Notes: a model not told the origin generated them from the sequence alone. DNA of 64,000 nucleotides from Spirochaetaceae bacterium (GCA_011524535.1 WTKD01000006.1:167601-231600), one strand, 5' to 3'; shown: positions 18,839-30,390, numbered from the stretch's first letter. Made by a program: numbers and translations.

Positions 18839-19816
18839 ATGATACATTTTAAAAAGAAACTAATAATAGTGGTGACCGCTATAGTTGCTCTGACCTTTGC
18901 CTGTACTCCGAGAGGAGAAGGCACCGAAGGTGAACAAGGAGCTCAATCAGAAAGGGCCGCTAGACCCGGAACTGCCTCTAATGAGGAAGAGGCAGAACAG
19001 TTATTTGCTGTCAATACGACTATCGCTCGAGAGCAATCAATTGTTGATTACTTTGATTTGAGTGGAGACATCCGCGCCCAGTCGAATGTTACGGTTGTTT
19101 CCGAAGTCGCTGGAGATGTCACCAGAATTTTTGTTGAGCTCGGAGAACGGGTTGCTCGTAATGAGCGGATTGCTGAGATGGACCCTTCCAAACCAGGGCA
19201 AAGATTTGAATTGAACGTCGTTCGATCTCCTATCGCCGGAACCGTTGTGCAAATTCCTGCAGAGGTAGGGATGAGTGCTTCTCCAGGGATGCCTTTGATA
19301 AATATTTCTCAGACTGATGAACTTGAAATCGTCACCCGTATACCAGAACGAAACGTTTCACGGATATCAATAGGACAAAAGGCGCGAGTCCAACTTGATG
19401 CCTATCCAGATACCAACTTCATAGCTGAAGTGTTCGAAATCAATCCGGTATTGGATCCAATAACAAGAACACTCGAAATTCGTCTGGTAATACTCGATGA
19501 ATTTGGCGTTTCAATACGCCCGGGAATGTACGCGAAAATCCAATTGATAGTTGAGGAAAAAGAAGGGGTGGTGTTACCGTTTCAGGCGGTTGTGAGACGT
19601 TTTGGGGAACAATTTGTATATATCGTCAACCAGGATGATACTGTCACACAACAACAGATTCAAGCTGGAATACAAATAGACGATAAAATTGAAGTTGTGT
19701 CTGGCGTTGAAAAAGATGCGGCTGTTGTATACCAAGGACAATCACTGCTCAGCGATGGAGTGAAAGTCAGGGTTATCAATGAATTGGATTTACTCCAATC
19801 CACAGAAGGAGAATAG
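18839..19816 (+). CDS. RND efflux periplasmic adaptor (membrane fusion protein), lipoprotein, BesA-like
   Basis: Lipobox ALTFAC; split lipoyl halves VTVVSEVAGDVTRIFVELGERV / SPIAGTVVQIPAEVGMSASPG; barrel domain IRPGMYAKIQLIVEEKEGVVLPFQAV. Confidence 0.92.
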   Translation: MIHFKKKLIIVVTAIVALTFACTPRGEGTEGEQGAQSERAARPGTASNEEEAEQLFAVNTTIAREQSIVDYFDLSGDIRAQSNVTVVSEVAGDVTRIFVELGERVARNERIAEMDPSKPGQRFELNVVRSPIAGTVVQIPAEVGMSASPGMPLINISQTDELEIVTRIPERNVSRISIGQKARVQLDAYPDTNFIAEVFEINPVLDPITRTLEIRLVILDEFGVSIRPGMYAKIQLIVEEKEGVVLPFQAVVRRFGEQFVYIVNQDDTVTQQQIQAGIQIDDKIEVVSGVEKDAAVVYQGQSLLSDGVKVRVINELDLLQSTEGE

Positions 19817-19817
19817 T

Positions 19818-22800
19818 ATGGGTATTGTTGAAACAATTATAAAACGTCCGATCACACCAATTATCATATTTTCATTGGTTGTTATTGTTGGTCTGGTTAC
19901 TCTTGTTAACATAGGAGTTGAACTATTTCCAGAAGTTTCGTTTCCAACATTGACTGTGTCTACGATTTTGGAGGATGCCAGTCCACGAGAAATGGAAAAA
20001 AATGTTACAGAAGTTCTTGAAGGGTCATTGGGTAATACTCCACGACTGGAATCTATTTCTTCTGAGGTAAAGAAAGGAGCAAGCACCATAACACTTGAAT
20101 TTGAATATGGTACCGATCTTGATGATGCAGCGAATTCTGTGCGCGATAGGCTAGGACTGGTTGAAACGTTTCTTCCTTCGGGGGCACAAACTCAAGTTTT
20201 GCAGTTTGATACAGGTTCGATCCCCGTTATGGTTTTGAGCGTGAGTGCCCCACGGGATAGTGCAGAAATATATGAAATAGCTGACGATTCAATACGCCCC
20301 CTTATCGAACGACTGGATGGGGTTGCTCAGAGTTTTGTAGTTGGAGGCGACGAATCGATTGTTCGAGTGGAGGTGCCGCTGGATCGCCTAGAGGCATACG
20401 ATGTAACACTCACCGAAATTTCACAGTTATTTTTAGCGAACAACACCGAGGTATTTGGAGGTGAACTTTCCCGAGGAAGCTACGATTACATAGTTGAGAC
20501 TTCTGGTCAATTTGAAGACATAGAGGACATACGGAATGCTGTTGTGGGATATAGGAGGACCAACAATGGTGATAGTTACCCGATCAGAATAAGTGATATC
20601 GCAGATGTTTATTTTGATTTTGAAGCGCGTTCCACACAGGTGTACGTAAATGGTAATCCATCGGTGTATGTTGGTGTTCAGAAGAAGAGTTCTGCGAATG
20701 CTGTGCAGGTTTCAGATAACGTTAAGGCATTACAAGAAGAAATTCTCCGTATATTACCACCAGATTTTGAAGTCAACGAGGTATGGGACTCTTCTATTGA
20801 GGTGCGAAATTCTTTGACAAGTGTTAGCGAAAGTGCAGCCATAGGTGCTGTTTTGGCAATTCTTGTGCTTTTATTTTTTCTTAGAAGCATACGTACTACA
20901 TTTGTCATTGCGTGTTCGGTTCCCGTCTCCTTGGTGGTTACTCTCCTTGCGATGAATTTCTTTAATCTAACACTGAACGTTATGACTCTAGCAGGATTGG
21001 CACTTGGTGTGGGAATGTTGGTAGATAATTCTATCGTTGTGCTCGAGAATATATTTCGATACCGAGAACGAGGGGCTAGCCTTTCGAGTTCAGCTCTCCT
21101 CGGAAGCAAGGAAATGTTAACCGCTATTTCGGCTTCGACTTTGACGACGGTCGGTGTATTTTTTCCATTGGTTTTGTTTAGAAATGATCTTGGACTGGTC
21201 GGAGAATTATTTACTTCTTTTGTTATAACGGTTACGGTTGCGCTACTCACATCTCTTATTGTGGCGATGATCTTAGTGCCGGTCTTGTCTAGCCATTATT
21301 TTAAATTGCGCAGCAATAAGCAGCGTAAACTTAAGGGAATTTTTGCTTTTTTTGACTCTATACTAGAGCGATCTTTTCTAGCAGTAGAGAAAACATATAA
21401 ACGATTTCTTTCATTTTTGCTCCGCCATCGATTCTTTGCTACGTTGGGTGTGATACTTGTATCCGTTGGATTAATTTTCCTTTTCCCTTTTTCTGGCTTC
21501 AATTTTCTCCCAGAGTCTGATGGAGATCGCGTAGATCTACGAGTTAATTTACCACCGGGCACGCAGGCAGATATCACGAGGAATCTTTTGTTTTCTGTTG
21601 AACAAACAATGAAAGAGCAATATGGTGCGGAAAATATCACGACAACACTAGTTGAAATCGGAGAACCGGTCCGTGGTCCTGGGGTTTCTGCACAGAACAA
21701 CGCAACGGGTGCTCTGACAATGATTTTGAGTGGCTTTGAGGAGCGAACAGCTAGCGTAGATGAACTTATTTCAACGGCTTCAGAGAAAATGACAGAATAT
21801 CCTTTTGCTGAATATGAATTTTCTGAAGGGGGTGGATTCTCAGGGTTAAGTACTTATCCGCTAGAAATTTTTATAAAAGGTCAAGACTTCGATGAAATGG
21901 GGGATACAGCGGAACAAATTCTTGCAATTATGGAAGAAGATGAACGGATTATTAATCCTTTTATCGATGAAACAGAACCTCTGTTGCAATTGAATGTTGA
22001 TATTGATCGCGAAAGAGCGTATAACCTTGGTCTTAATGTTCGTAGCATAGGGGGAGAGGTTAATGCATTACTCGATGGAGTATCTGCGGGAACGTTGCGT
22101 TTATCTAATCAAGATTATGACATCAAGTTAAGCGTCTCAGAAGAGAATCGTGATTCGGTCCCAGATCTTTCGCGTGCGTATATTTTCACCAATCAGCGTC
22201 AAAAAATCCGTTTGAGTAATATCGCTTCCTATAGAGAAACACAATCACCGAATACAATTAATCGTACGGATAAAAGTCGCTATGTTCGAGTGGTAGCCCG
22301 AACAACGCCAGGAATTACAGTTGATACATTGGTTGGAGATCTTCAAAAGAGAATACAGGCTGAGGTTCCGCTTCTTCCTGGCATTTTGATCGAATACAGA
22401 GGGGATTATGAAGAAACTCAAGAATTATTAGGGACTCTCATGGTATTTGCAATTCTTTCTGCACTCATTGTGTTTGGGATCATGGCAAGCCTCTTCGAAT
22501 CTTTTGTAGATCCATTTATCATAATCTTCACTATTCCACTTTCACTCGCAGGTGTGTTCTTTATATATGGGGTTACCGGGGCTGCCATGAACGCATTTAC
22601 CGCGATTGGGCTCATAATGCTCATAGGAATTGTTGTAAATACGGGGATAGTGTTGGTTGATTACACAAACCTTCTACGAAAACGCGGATTAAGTTTACTC
22701 GAAGCTGGAGCGGAAGCTGGTCGATCTCGATTGCGCCCTATACTCATGACAACATTGACTACAATTTGTGGTATGGCTCCACTAGCCTTTCGATCAACCG

Positions 22801-23006
22801 AAGGAAGCAGTCTTATTACGCCCATTGCATTGACCGTTGTTGGAGGATTGATTAGCGCAACTATACTAACTCTCTTCTTCATACCGGTTTTGTACGCTAT
22901 TTTCAATGTGAGAATTGAAAAACGCAAAAAGAAAAAGGCAGCAAAATTGGCTGCACGTCAACAAAAATTGAAAGAAGAGCAAGCTTCTGTATTGGAGGGT
23001 GCATAA
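19818..23006 (+). CDS. RND-family efflux transporter permease (AcrB/HAE1 superfamily, BesB-like)
   Basis: Start ATG 19818 (MGIVETIIKRPITPIIIF). RND motifs GLALGVGMLVDNSIVVLENIFRYRE, AFTAIGLIMLIGIVVNTGIVLVDYTN, RLRPILMTTLTTICGMAPLA. Confidence 0.96.
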   Translation: MGIVETIIKRPITPIIIFSLVVIVGLVTLVNIGVELFPEVSFPTLTVSTILEDASPREMEKNVTEVLEGSLGNTPRLESISSEVKKGASTITLEFEYGTDLDDAANSVRDRLGLVETFLPSGAQTQVLQFDTGSIPVMVLSVSAPRDSAEIYEIADDSIRPLIERLDGVAQSFVVGGDESIVRVEVPLDRLEAYDVTLTEISQLFLANNTEVFGGELSRGSYDYIVETSGQFEDIEDIRNAVVGYRRTNNGDSYPIRISDIADVYFDFEARSTQVYVNGNPSVYVGVQKKSSANAVQVSDNVKALQEEILRILPPDFEVNEVWDSSIEVRNSLTSVSESAAIGAVLAILVLLFFLRSIRTTFVIACSVPVSLVVTLLAMNFFNLTLNVMTLAGLALGVGMLVDNSIVVLENIFRYRERGASLSSSALLGSKEMLTAISASTLTTVGVFFPLVLFRNDLGLVGELFTSFVITVTVALLTSLIVAMILVPVLSSHYFKLRSNKQRKLKGIFAFFDSILERSFLAVEKTYKRFLSFLLRHRFFATLGVILVSVGLIFLFPFSGFNFLPESDGDRVDLRVNLPPGTQADITRNLLFSVEQTMKEQYGAENITTTLVEIGEPVRGPGVSAQNNATGALTMILSGFEERTASVDELISTASEKMTEYPFAEYEFSEGGGFSGLSTYPLEIFIKGQDFDEMGDTAEQILAIMEEDERIINPFIDETEPLLQLNVDIDRERAYNLGLNVRSIGGEVNALLDGVSAGTLRLSNQDYDIKLSVSEENRDSVPDLSRAYIFTNQRQKIRLSNIASYRETQSPNTINRTDKSRYVRVVARTTPGITVDTLVGDLQKRIQAEVPLLPGILIEYRGDYEETQELLGTLMVFAILSALIVFGIMASLFESFVDPFIIIFTIPLSLAGVFFIYGVTGAAMNAFTAIGLIMLIGIVVNTGIVLVDYTNLLRKRGLSLLEAGAEAGRSRLRPILMTTLTTICGMAPLAFRSTEGSSLITPIALTVVGGLISATILTLFFIPVLYAIFNVRIEKRKKKKAAKLAARQQKLKEEQASVLEGA

Positions 23007-23010
23007 ACTA

Positions 23011-23304
23011 ATGCAAAGGATTGAGATATTTTCCACCGAAGCGGTACAAGAAGATTTCTTCGAAATGCTTGAAAGAGAAACAGGCATAACCAATTATTCT
23101 TATGTGACCGGAACCTGTGGTTCTGGAAATCAAGGAAAAAGAATAGGGGATTCTGTTTGGCCAGAGAGGAATTTCACGTTCATCTGTTATGTAAAAGATG
23201 AAATGATAGAAAGAATTCTAGAAGTGGCAAAAAGAATGAAAGACCTGTTTCCCAATGACGGCATAGAGATGTTTAGCAGCGAAGCAACGGGATATACCCT
23301 ATAG
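23011..23304 (+). CDS. PG0541-type PII-like transporter-associated protein
   Basis: Small protein downstream of the RND gene; VTGTCGSGNQGKRIGDSVWPERNFTFICYV fits my recollection of the RND-associated PII/ferredoxin-like family. Confidence 0.7.
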   Translation: MQRIEIFSTEAVQEDFFEMLERETGITNYSYVTGTCGSGNQGKRIGDSVWPERNFTFICYVKDEMIERILEVAKRMKDLFPNDGIEMFSSEATGYTL

Positions 23305-23315
23305 ATTTGAGAACC

Positions 23316-23366
23316 CGGGACAGCTACAGAAAGTTCTGTAGCTGTCCCGTTCGGGAAGCCCTTTTT
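23316..23366. terminator. Strong hairpin between convergent genes, probable bidirectional terminator
   Basis: CGGGACAGCTACAGAA-AG-TTCTGTAGCTGTCCCG: perfect 16-bp inverted repeat with 2-nt spacer (23316-23349), followed by TTCGGGAAGCCCTTTTT. Confidence 0.7.
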
Positions 23367-23464
23367 CTCTTGGTAGGACCCCAGTTATTGTCTAACCAAG
23401 ACGATACACTTCTTCAGAAGACAGCGATGATTGAACTCTACGAATGAGAGCTCCTAATGTTCGC

Positions 23465-24922
23465 CTATTCGGATACTTTGTCGATGGGAAGCCGTTCTTG
23501 TACAGCAGAACATACGGCTGCAGTTATTTCAACGCATCGCCCGTGATAGTTTGCGGGAATGGCGAAGAATTGATCAATTGTATCAAATCCAAGGGTTTTA
23601 ATGTGTGCGCTACAGGCGGACACAAGTTCTTTTTTAGAGGCTAAAATCTCTTTCAGAGGGGCATTTATTCGTTTTGATTCTTGGACCATTCCCCTCACAT
23701 ACTCATAAGCATTCTTAACCCCAGAGACACTCAGAAGAATATACACAGGCTCGGCGAGAATAGAGTCGTTTGCTTGGTTCAGATTTTCCTGCATTCTTTC
23801 TCGGTGTACGGATAACCCGGTCAAGATATGCGAAATACGTTCACTTGCTTGCATGATGACTGCATACCATTCCAGGCTAAATCGAGTTGATGCTGAATTT
23901 GTGAGGTCGCGTTGATGTTCACTTAGTTGGTCAAAAAAAGCAGTAAGAAGTTGTGGTGTTGCGACCTTCCATAGGCTCTTTATGTGTTCACAATTCCATG
24001 GATTTCGTTTCTGAGGCATTGTCGAGGATCCGACCTGATCTCTAGAAAATGTTTCACTGAATTCACCAATTTCAGAACGTGAAAGGTGGCGGAGATCATC
24101 TGCCAAATCAGCGATAATACCAATCGCTAGTTGCAATTCACTGCGCAGTCTAATAAGAAATTCGGGTTGAACTATTTGTGTCGATATTTCACAGGGGCTC
24201 AATCCGAGTTGCGCTAGTGTTTCTTTTTCAAATTCTTTGGGGTTGGGAATTATGATACCAAGGGCATGAAATCCCCCTACTGCACCAGAAAGCTTACCCT
24301 TAAGATTATTTGTTTTTTCAATAAGTTCTTGGATGGAAATAGACAAGCGAGAAGCATAAGAAGCAAAGAAATACCCCGCTGTGATGGGTATTGCAAACTG
24401 TCCGTGGGTCCTCCCAATTTGGAAGGTTTCAATTTCCTCCTTTGCGCGATCAAGAAGCTTTCGACAAACTCGAATAAGGCTCGGAATAATGCAATCGGTC
24501 ATAAGCTTTTTTATGCGCAAAGAGTGGGCTGTATCTAGCACATCAGAAGATGTTAATCCCAGGTGTACGAACCGGCTAATGTCGTCAGGAAGATATTGGG
24601 AAAAAACACGAACCACGGCTCGCATATGGTGCTTGGTTTCCCTTTCTTCTGTATATACTTGTTCTGGATCGACTTTATGCGCTGCATCATCTATTTGTTT
24701 TGTGAAATTTGCTATTTCTTTTGCGGAGTGGGTTTTCTTGTAGAGGTGTTTTATGAACTGTTGCGTGATGACTTTTTCCACTTCAACCTCAAAAGAAACC
24801 GAGGCATTTTCACTGAGGATATTTGACAAAGCTTTGAAGAGTTCTGGGTTAGACACCGCATATCGCGTATCTAAAGGTGATATATTACCATAATCAGTAA
24901 AAAATGTCTTTTTGTTAGACAT
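23465..24922 (-). CDS. purB: Adenylosuccinate lyase
   Basis: Fumarase/lyase signature GSSTMPQKRNPWNCE; HLGLTSSDVLDTA; GRTHGQFAIPITAG. Confidence 0.93.
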   Translation of the reverse strand: MSNKKTFFTDYGNISPLDTRYAVSNPELFKALSNILSENASVSFEVEVEKVITQQFIKHLYKKTHSAKEIANFTKQIDDAAHKVDPEQVYTEERETKHHMRAVVRVFSQYLPDDISRFVHLGLTSSDVLDTAHSLRIKKLMTDCIIPSLIRVCRKLLDRAKEEIETFQIGRTHGQFAIPITAGYFFASYASRLSISIQELIEKTNNLKGKLSGAVGGFHALGIIIPNPKEFEKETLAQLGLSPCEISTQIVQPEFLIRLRSELQLAIGIIADLADDLRHLSRSEIGEFSETFSRDQVGSSTMPQKRNPWNCEHIKSLWKVATPQLLTAFFDQLSEHQRDLTNSASTRFSLEWYAVIMQASERISHILTGLSVHRERMQENLNQANDSILAEPVYILLSVSGVKNAYEYVRGMVQESKRINAPLKEILASKKELVSACSAHIKTLGFDTIDQFFAIPANYHGRCVEITAAVCSAVQERLPIDKVSE

Positions 24923-24975
24923 AGTGCATGATATACAATTGAAATCTCTACGACAATATCATTTTAATTGAAAGT

Positions 24976-25003
24976 TTGACAAAAGAGATCTAGCGAGTAT
25001 AAT
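24976..25003 (+). promoter_or_regulatory. Consensus sigma-70-type promoter for groEL
   Basis: TTGACA (24976-24981), 16-nt spacer, TATAAT (24998-25003), about 50 nt upstream of the groEL ATG with GGAGG ribosome-binding site. Confidence 0.8.
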
Positions 25004-25049
25004 GATTATAAATTCAAAGACTACTAATAAAAACCATACTGGAGGATAA

Positions 25050-26696
<1,647 letters not shown>

Positions 26697-26761
26697 CGTA
26701 CTATGGCTGTATGAAACGAAATGATTTTGTTTTTTCGATTGCGTTCACCAAAAAATCAACA

Positions 26762-27004
26762 ATGGTGAACAAAAAACTTAAAAGTGCCTATGCGAACAAG
26801 CCTTTCCTGACTTTGTTGGAGAAAGGCTTGTTTCGTCAAGCATTGGCTATGGCCTTGTTCGATAATGACATTTCACAACAAGAAACCTTTCTGCAGACGT
26901 ATGGGAGGCTTATTGGTAAAGATGATCTAGTTATTGAGGAAGTAAAGAAAATATTTGGCGTTTATGATGTTCTTAACTCTGTAAATGCTGTAGAATTGGT
27001 CTAA
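26762..27004 (+). CDS. Small hypothetical protein between groEL and yajC
   Basis: ORF 26711-27004 (97 aa) with internal ATG 26762 (MVNKKLKSAYANKPFLTLLEKGLFRQALAMALFDND...); packed between same-strand genes. Confidence 0.6.
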   Translation: MVNKKLKSAYANKPFLTLLEKGLFRQALAMALFDNDISQQETFLQTYGRLIGKDDLVIEEVKKIFGVYDVLNSVNAVELV

Positions 27005-27027
27005 ATTACAATATAACGGTGGTATAT

Positions 27028-27420
27028 ATGGAAAATATTTCTATGTTTTTATTAGGTGTTGGAACTTCAGCACAGCAAGGTGGCGAAGGTGGCGGGTCAG
27101 CTTATTCTCTAATCATGATAGCACTCATTGGAGTTGTTTTCTATTTTTTGTTGATACGTCCTCAGAGCAAACGTCAGAAAGAACAAAAAAAGATGATTAG
27201 TTCGGTCGAGAAGGGTGATTCTGTTACTACAATAGGAGGTATTCGAGGTACGGTACAATCGGTTAAAGAAGATACATTTCTTTTGCAAGTAGACGGTTCA
27301 ACAAAAATAGAGTTTTCTCGAAACGCTATATCGAATGTAACAAAATCAAAAGCCAAAGATGATCAAAAGAAAGTATCCGAAGAAGACTCACAGGACAATA
27401 AAAAAACGAAAAAGTCCTAG
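27028..27420 (+). CDS. yajC: Preprotein translocase subunit YajC
   Basis: Single TM followed by FYFLLIRPQSKRQKEQKKMISSVEKGDSVTTIGGIRGTV; directly upstream of secD. Confidence 0.94.
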   Translation: MENISMFLLGVGTSAQQGGEGGGSAYSLIMIALIGVVFYFLLIRPQSKRQKEQKKMISSVEKGDSVTTIGGIRGTVQSVKEDTFLLQVDGSTKIEFSRNAISNVTKSKAKDDQKKVSEEDSQDNKKTKKS

Positions 27421-27450
27421 AATGGAGTAACAACTTTTGGAGGTAGAGCA

Positions 27451-29193
27451 ATGAGTAAACGGTTTCGTGCGCTTCTAGTAGTGCTTATTCTTTCGCTTGC
27501 GGGATTCGCAATTTATCCAACATTTGAATGGTATTTTATATATGATGATGCCCAGAGAGAGCTATTGTCTTCCAGCAGACTCGTGTTGGTTGATGAGGCC
27601 CAGAAAAGAGCGCAAGAAACGCTTCAGACTATAACCAACTCATTGTCAGAAAACCCTGAGGCTACCATAGACGAGGAGTATTCCTTTATTCTTGATGTTG
27701 CAAAATCAAACTATGAGTTAGATGGAGCAGAAGTTCCGGAGACCATGAACGTGGTGGCTATTCTTAATAGCTTCACCAGTGAGCAGGAGGCCTTTTCTGC
27801 GGTAGAACAGCATTATTTTCAAGAGCTTGATGCTCAGAAGAGCAAAAAAAGCCGGCTTATACAACTGGGATTAGATCTCTTTGGTGGCGTAAGGTTGATA
27901 TTAAGTCCAGATGAGACATCGTTAACAGAACAGTTCGGTGCTGCTCCCGATAACGCGCAGATCAGCGATGCCGTTGACGTTGCTGTCGAAGTTTTGAATA
28001 GCCGTATCGATGCTTTCGGTGTTTCTGAACCTCAGATACGAAAAAACGACAACAATCAAATCTCGGTTGAAATTCCAGGTGATAACGATCCTGATCGTGT
28101 CCAAACTTTGCTGTCTGGTAAAGGAAGTCTAAATTTTGTATTGGTAGACGAATCTGGCACGGATGAACTCATTCTTTTGCAAAGAGATGAACCAGGATGG
28201 AACCATGAAGTAGATGGGGACCCTGATTTTATAGATGCCAATTCACAGGTTGTAGAATACATAACCAAAGATCAGTATGGATTAGAACAGCGTGTGAGAT
28301 GGATAGCTATTTATAGAAATCCAGAAGAAAATGGATTACTCGGACAATATATTGTAGATGCAAGTACCGGACACGACCCGATAACAGGGCGTCCGACTGT
28401 TAATTTTTCACTCAACAACGAAGGTGCCGATATATTTGCCAAACTGACCCGTGATAATGCTGGACAATCTCTCGCCATCGTTATGGATGACAGGGTTCGG
28501 GCCTATGCCCAAATTCGCGGAGAAATCCCTGGAGGACAAGGTTCCATAAGTGGATTTACCATTGAAGAGAGTGCAGATATTGCCCTTGTACTTCGAACAG
28601 CAGCGTTACCGGTGAAACTGAATGTGGAAAGTCAGCAAAGTATTGGAGCCAGCATAAGCGAAGGAGCCGTTCAGGCAGGATTGAGAGCTTCTCTATTGGC
28701 ATTCGTTGTCGTTGTACTGTTTATGTTGGTATATTATCGCGGAGCGGGATTCATTGCTGGAACCGTTCTTGTGGTGAATCTTCTTATGATGCTTGCTATA
28801 CTCTCTGCTTTTAACCTTACTCTTACTCTTACCAGCATAGCAGCTATTATCTTGACGGTTGGAATGTCGGTAGATGCGAATGTAATAGTATTTGAGCGTA
28901 TAAAGGAAGAGTATGCCTATGGTAAATCGGTGCGTGCCTCAATTGATGCAGGCTTTGCTAAAGCTCTGTGGACTGTAGTAGATGCCAACATTACAACGTT
29001 TATAGCCGTGTTATTTCTTTCACAGGTAACAACCGGACCGGTGCAGGGTTTTGCTGTAACCCTTTCTGTTGGTATTGTTACCTCGATGGTGTCAGCTCTA
29101 TTTTATGCTCGATTGATTTTCGATTTTGGGTGTGAAACGTTGGTCTGGAAAAAACTCAGTATTGCTTGGGGTCCTAGGAAGGAGCAGACATGA
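27451..29193 (+). CDS. secD: Protein translocase subunit SecD
   Basis: LGLDLFGGVRLIL; DAVDVAVEVLNSRIDAFGVSEPQIRK; LTSIAAIILTVGMSVDANVIVFERIKEE. Confidence 0.97.
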   Translation: MSKRFRALLVVLILSLAGFAIYPTFEWYFIYDDAQRELLSSSRLVLVDEAQKRAQETLQTITNSLSENPEATIDEEYSFILDVAKSNYELDGAEVPETMNVVAILNSFTSEQEAFSAVEQHYFQELDAQKSKKSRLIQLGLDLFGGVRLILSPDETSLTEQFGAAPDNAQISDAVDVAVEVLNSRIDAFGVSEPQIRKNDNNQISVEIPGDNDPDRVQTLLSGKGSLNFVLVDESGTDELILLQRDEPGWNHEVDGDPDFIDANSQVVEYITKDQYGLEQRVRWIAIYRNPEENGLLGQYIVDASTGHDPITGRPTVNFSLNNEGADIFAKLTRDNAGQSLAIVMDDRVRAYAQIRGEIPGGQGSISGFTIEESADIALVLRTAALPVKLNVESQQSIGASISEGAVQAGLRASLLAFVVVVLFMLVYYRGAGFIAGTVLVVNLLMMLAILSAFNLTLTLTSIAAIILTVGMSVDANVIVFERIKEEYAYGKSVRASIDAGFAKALWTVVDANITTFIAVLFLSQVTTGPVQGFAVTLSVGIVTSMVSALFYARLIFDFGCETLVWKKLSIAWGPRKEQT

Positions 29194-30227
29194 AAATTTA
29201 CGATTATTCCAAAATCTCAAAGATATACTTCGTAGTAGTGAGTATTTTTGTTTTGGCTGGTATTGGTGTAATGACCTTTGCTGGAGGATTCCAGTTTGGG
29301 ATAGAATTCAATCCTGGAGCAAATCTCACGGTTAGGATAGGGGGAAGCTCATCCTTGGAAGAAGTAGAATCCATATTGAGGGAACCTTATCCGCTTGCCC
29401 GAGTGCAGATTCTAGACAATCAAATCGGAGATTATTTACTCAGGGTGCCCGTTAGTAGAGAGAGAGCTTTCCAGAGTGAAATTGAGACAGATGTGACCGA
29501 TCTATTAGCAGAACAATTTGCTTCGGTTAGAGTCTTAGAATTTGGTTATGTCGGGGAAGCTTTTTCTCGTACATTTCAACTACAGACGGGAATTCTTACC
29601 TCTATTGCCCTATTGCTGATTCTTGTGTATCTTTGGTTCAGGTTTCGTTTCAATTTTGCAATTTCCTCAATCATTACGCTTGTTTTTCATGATGCCTTGG
29701 TGGTGTTGGTCTTCTTAGGAGTTACCCGAATTGAAGTTACATCAGCAACAATAGCAGCCATTCTAACGGTTCTAGGCTATTCCTTGAACGATACCATTGT
29801 TGTATTTGATCGAATTCGTGAGAATTTGGTTTTGATGAAGAATACATCTATGTCTGCTATAGTCAACACAAGCGTTACACAAAGTCTAAGAAGGACTATT
29901 ATTACCTCGCTTACAACATTACTTGCGAGCATTGCCCTTATTGTGTTTGCAGAAGGCTCCGTGCGTAACTTTGCTATAGTGCTTTCATTTGGTGTCTTGA
30001 GTGGAACCTTCTCGTCAATATTTATAGCTTCTCCGTTGTTTCTGTTTTTTGAGAGACGGAATAATTCAGCGAAAAATGCGTCACAATCTAGTAAAGAACC
30101 TTCTCTTGAAGGAGCGGCTCCGCAACAAGGCATGGTTATGGGATCGAATGATGATATAAATCTTGCTAAATTGCGCGAAGAACTAGGTGGAACAAAACGC
30201 AAACAAAAGAAGAAAAAACGTTCATAG
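29190..30227 (+). CDS. secF: Protein translocase subunit SecF
   Basis: ATGA overlap with secD; FAGGFQFGIEFNPGANL; AAILTVLGYSLNDTIVVFDRIREN. Confidence 0.97.
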   Translation: MKIYDYSKISKIYFVVVSIFVLAGIGVMTFAGGFQFGIEFNPGANLTVRIGGSSSLEEVESILREPYPLARVQILDNQIGDYLLRVPVSRERAFQSEIETDVTDLLAEQFASVRVLEFGYVGEAFSRTFQLQTGILTSIALLLILVYLWFRFRFNFAISSIITLVFHDALVVLVFLGVTRIEVTSATIAAILTVLGYSLNDTIVVFDRIRENLVLMKNTSMSAIVNTSVTQSLRRTIITSLTTLLASIALIVFAEGSVRNFAIVLSFGVLSGTFSSIFIASPLFLFFERRNNSAKNASQSSKEPSLEGAAPQQGMVMGSNDDINLAKLREELGGTKRKQKKKKRS

Positions 30228-30343
30228 CGAATTCACTTTTTTGAAGAAATTCTAGCACATTTTTCCACTTCTTTAAAAAAAAGAATGGTTTGAGACCCTT
30301 TTTTAGACCCCTAAAAGAACACACGGTATCGAATAAACTTTGG

Positions 30344-30372
30344 TTGTATTTTCCCCAAAATTGGGTTATAAT
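30344..30372 (+). promoter_or_regulatory. Candidate promoter for tctCBA with an inverted repeat in the spacer
   Basis: TTGTAT (30344-30349), 17-nt spacer, TATAAT (30367-30372); CCCAA-AA-TTGGG at 30354-30365; GGAGG at 30381 and ATG at 30391. Confidence 0.5.
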
Positions 30373-30390
30373 GGTGTTTTGGAGGAAATC

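Noticed and set aside
20678-21250. 190-aa minus strand ORF
   Set aside because: Antisense within the RND gene; low-complexity S/T/R-rich translation typical of shadow ORFs.
30228-30340. TTCTTT...AAAGAA plus T-run after secF, considered as a terminator
   Set aside because: The stem is short and A/T-only, and the T-run is distant; not convincing.
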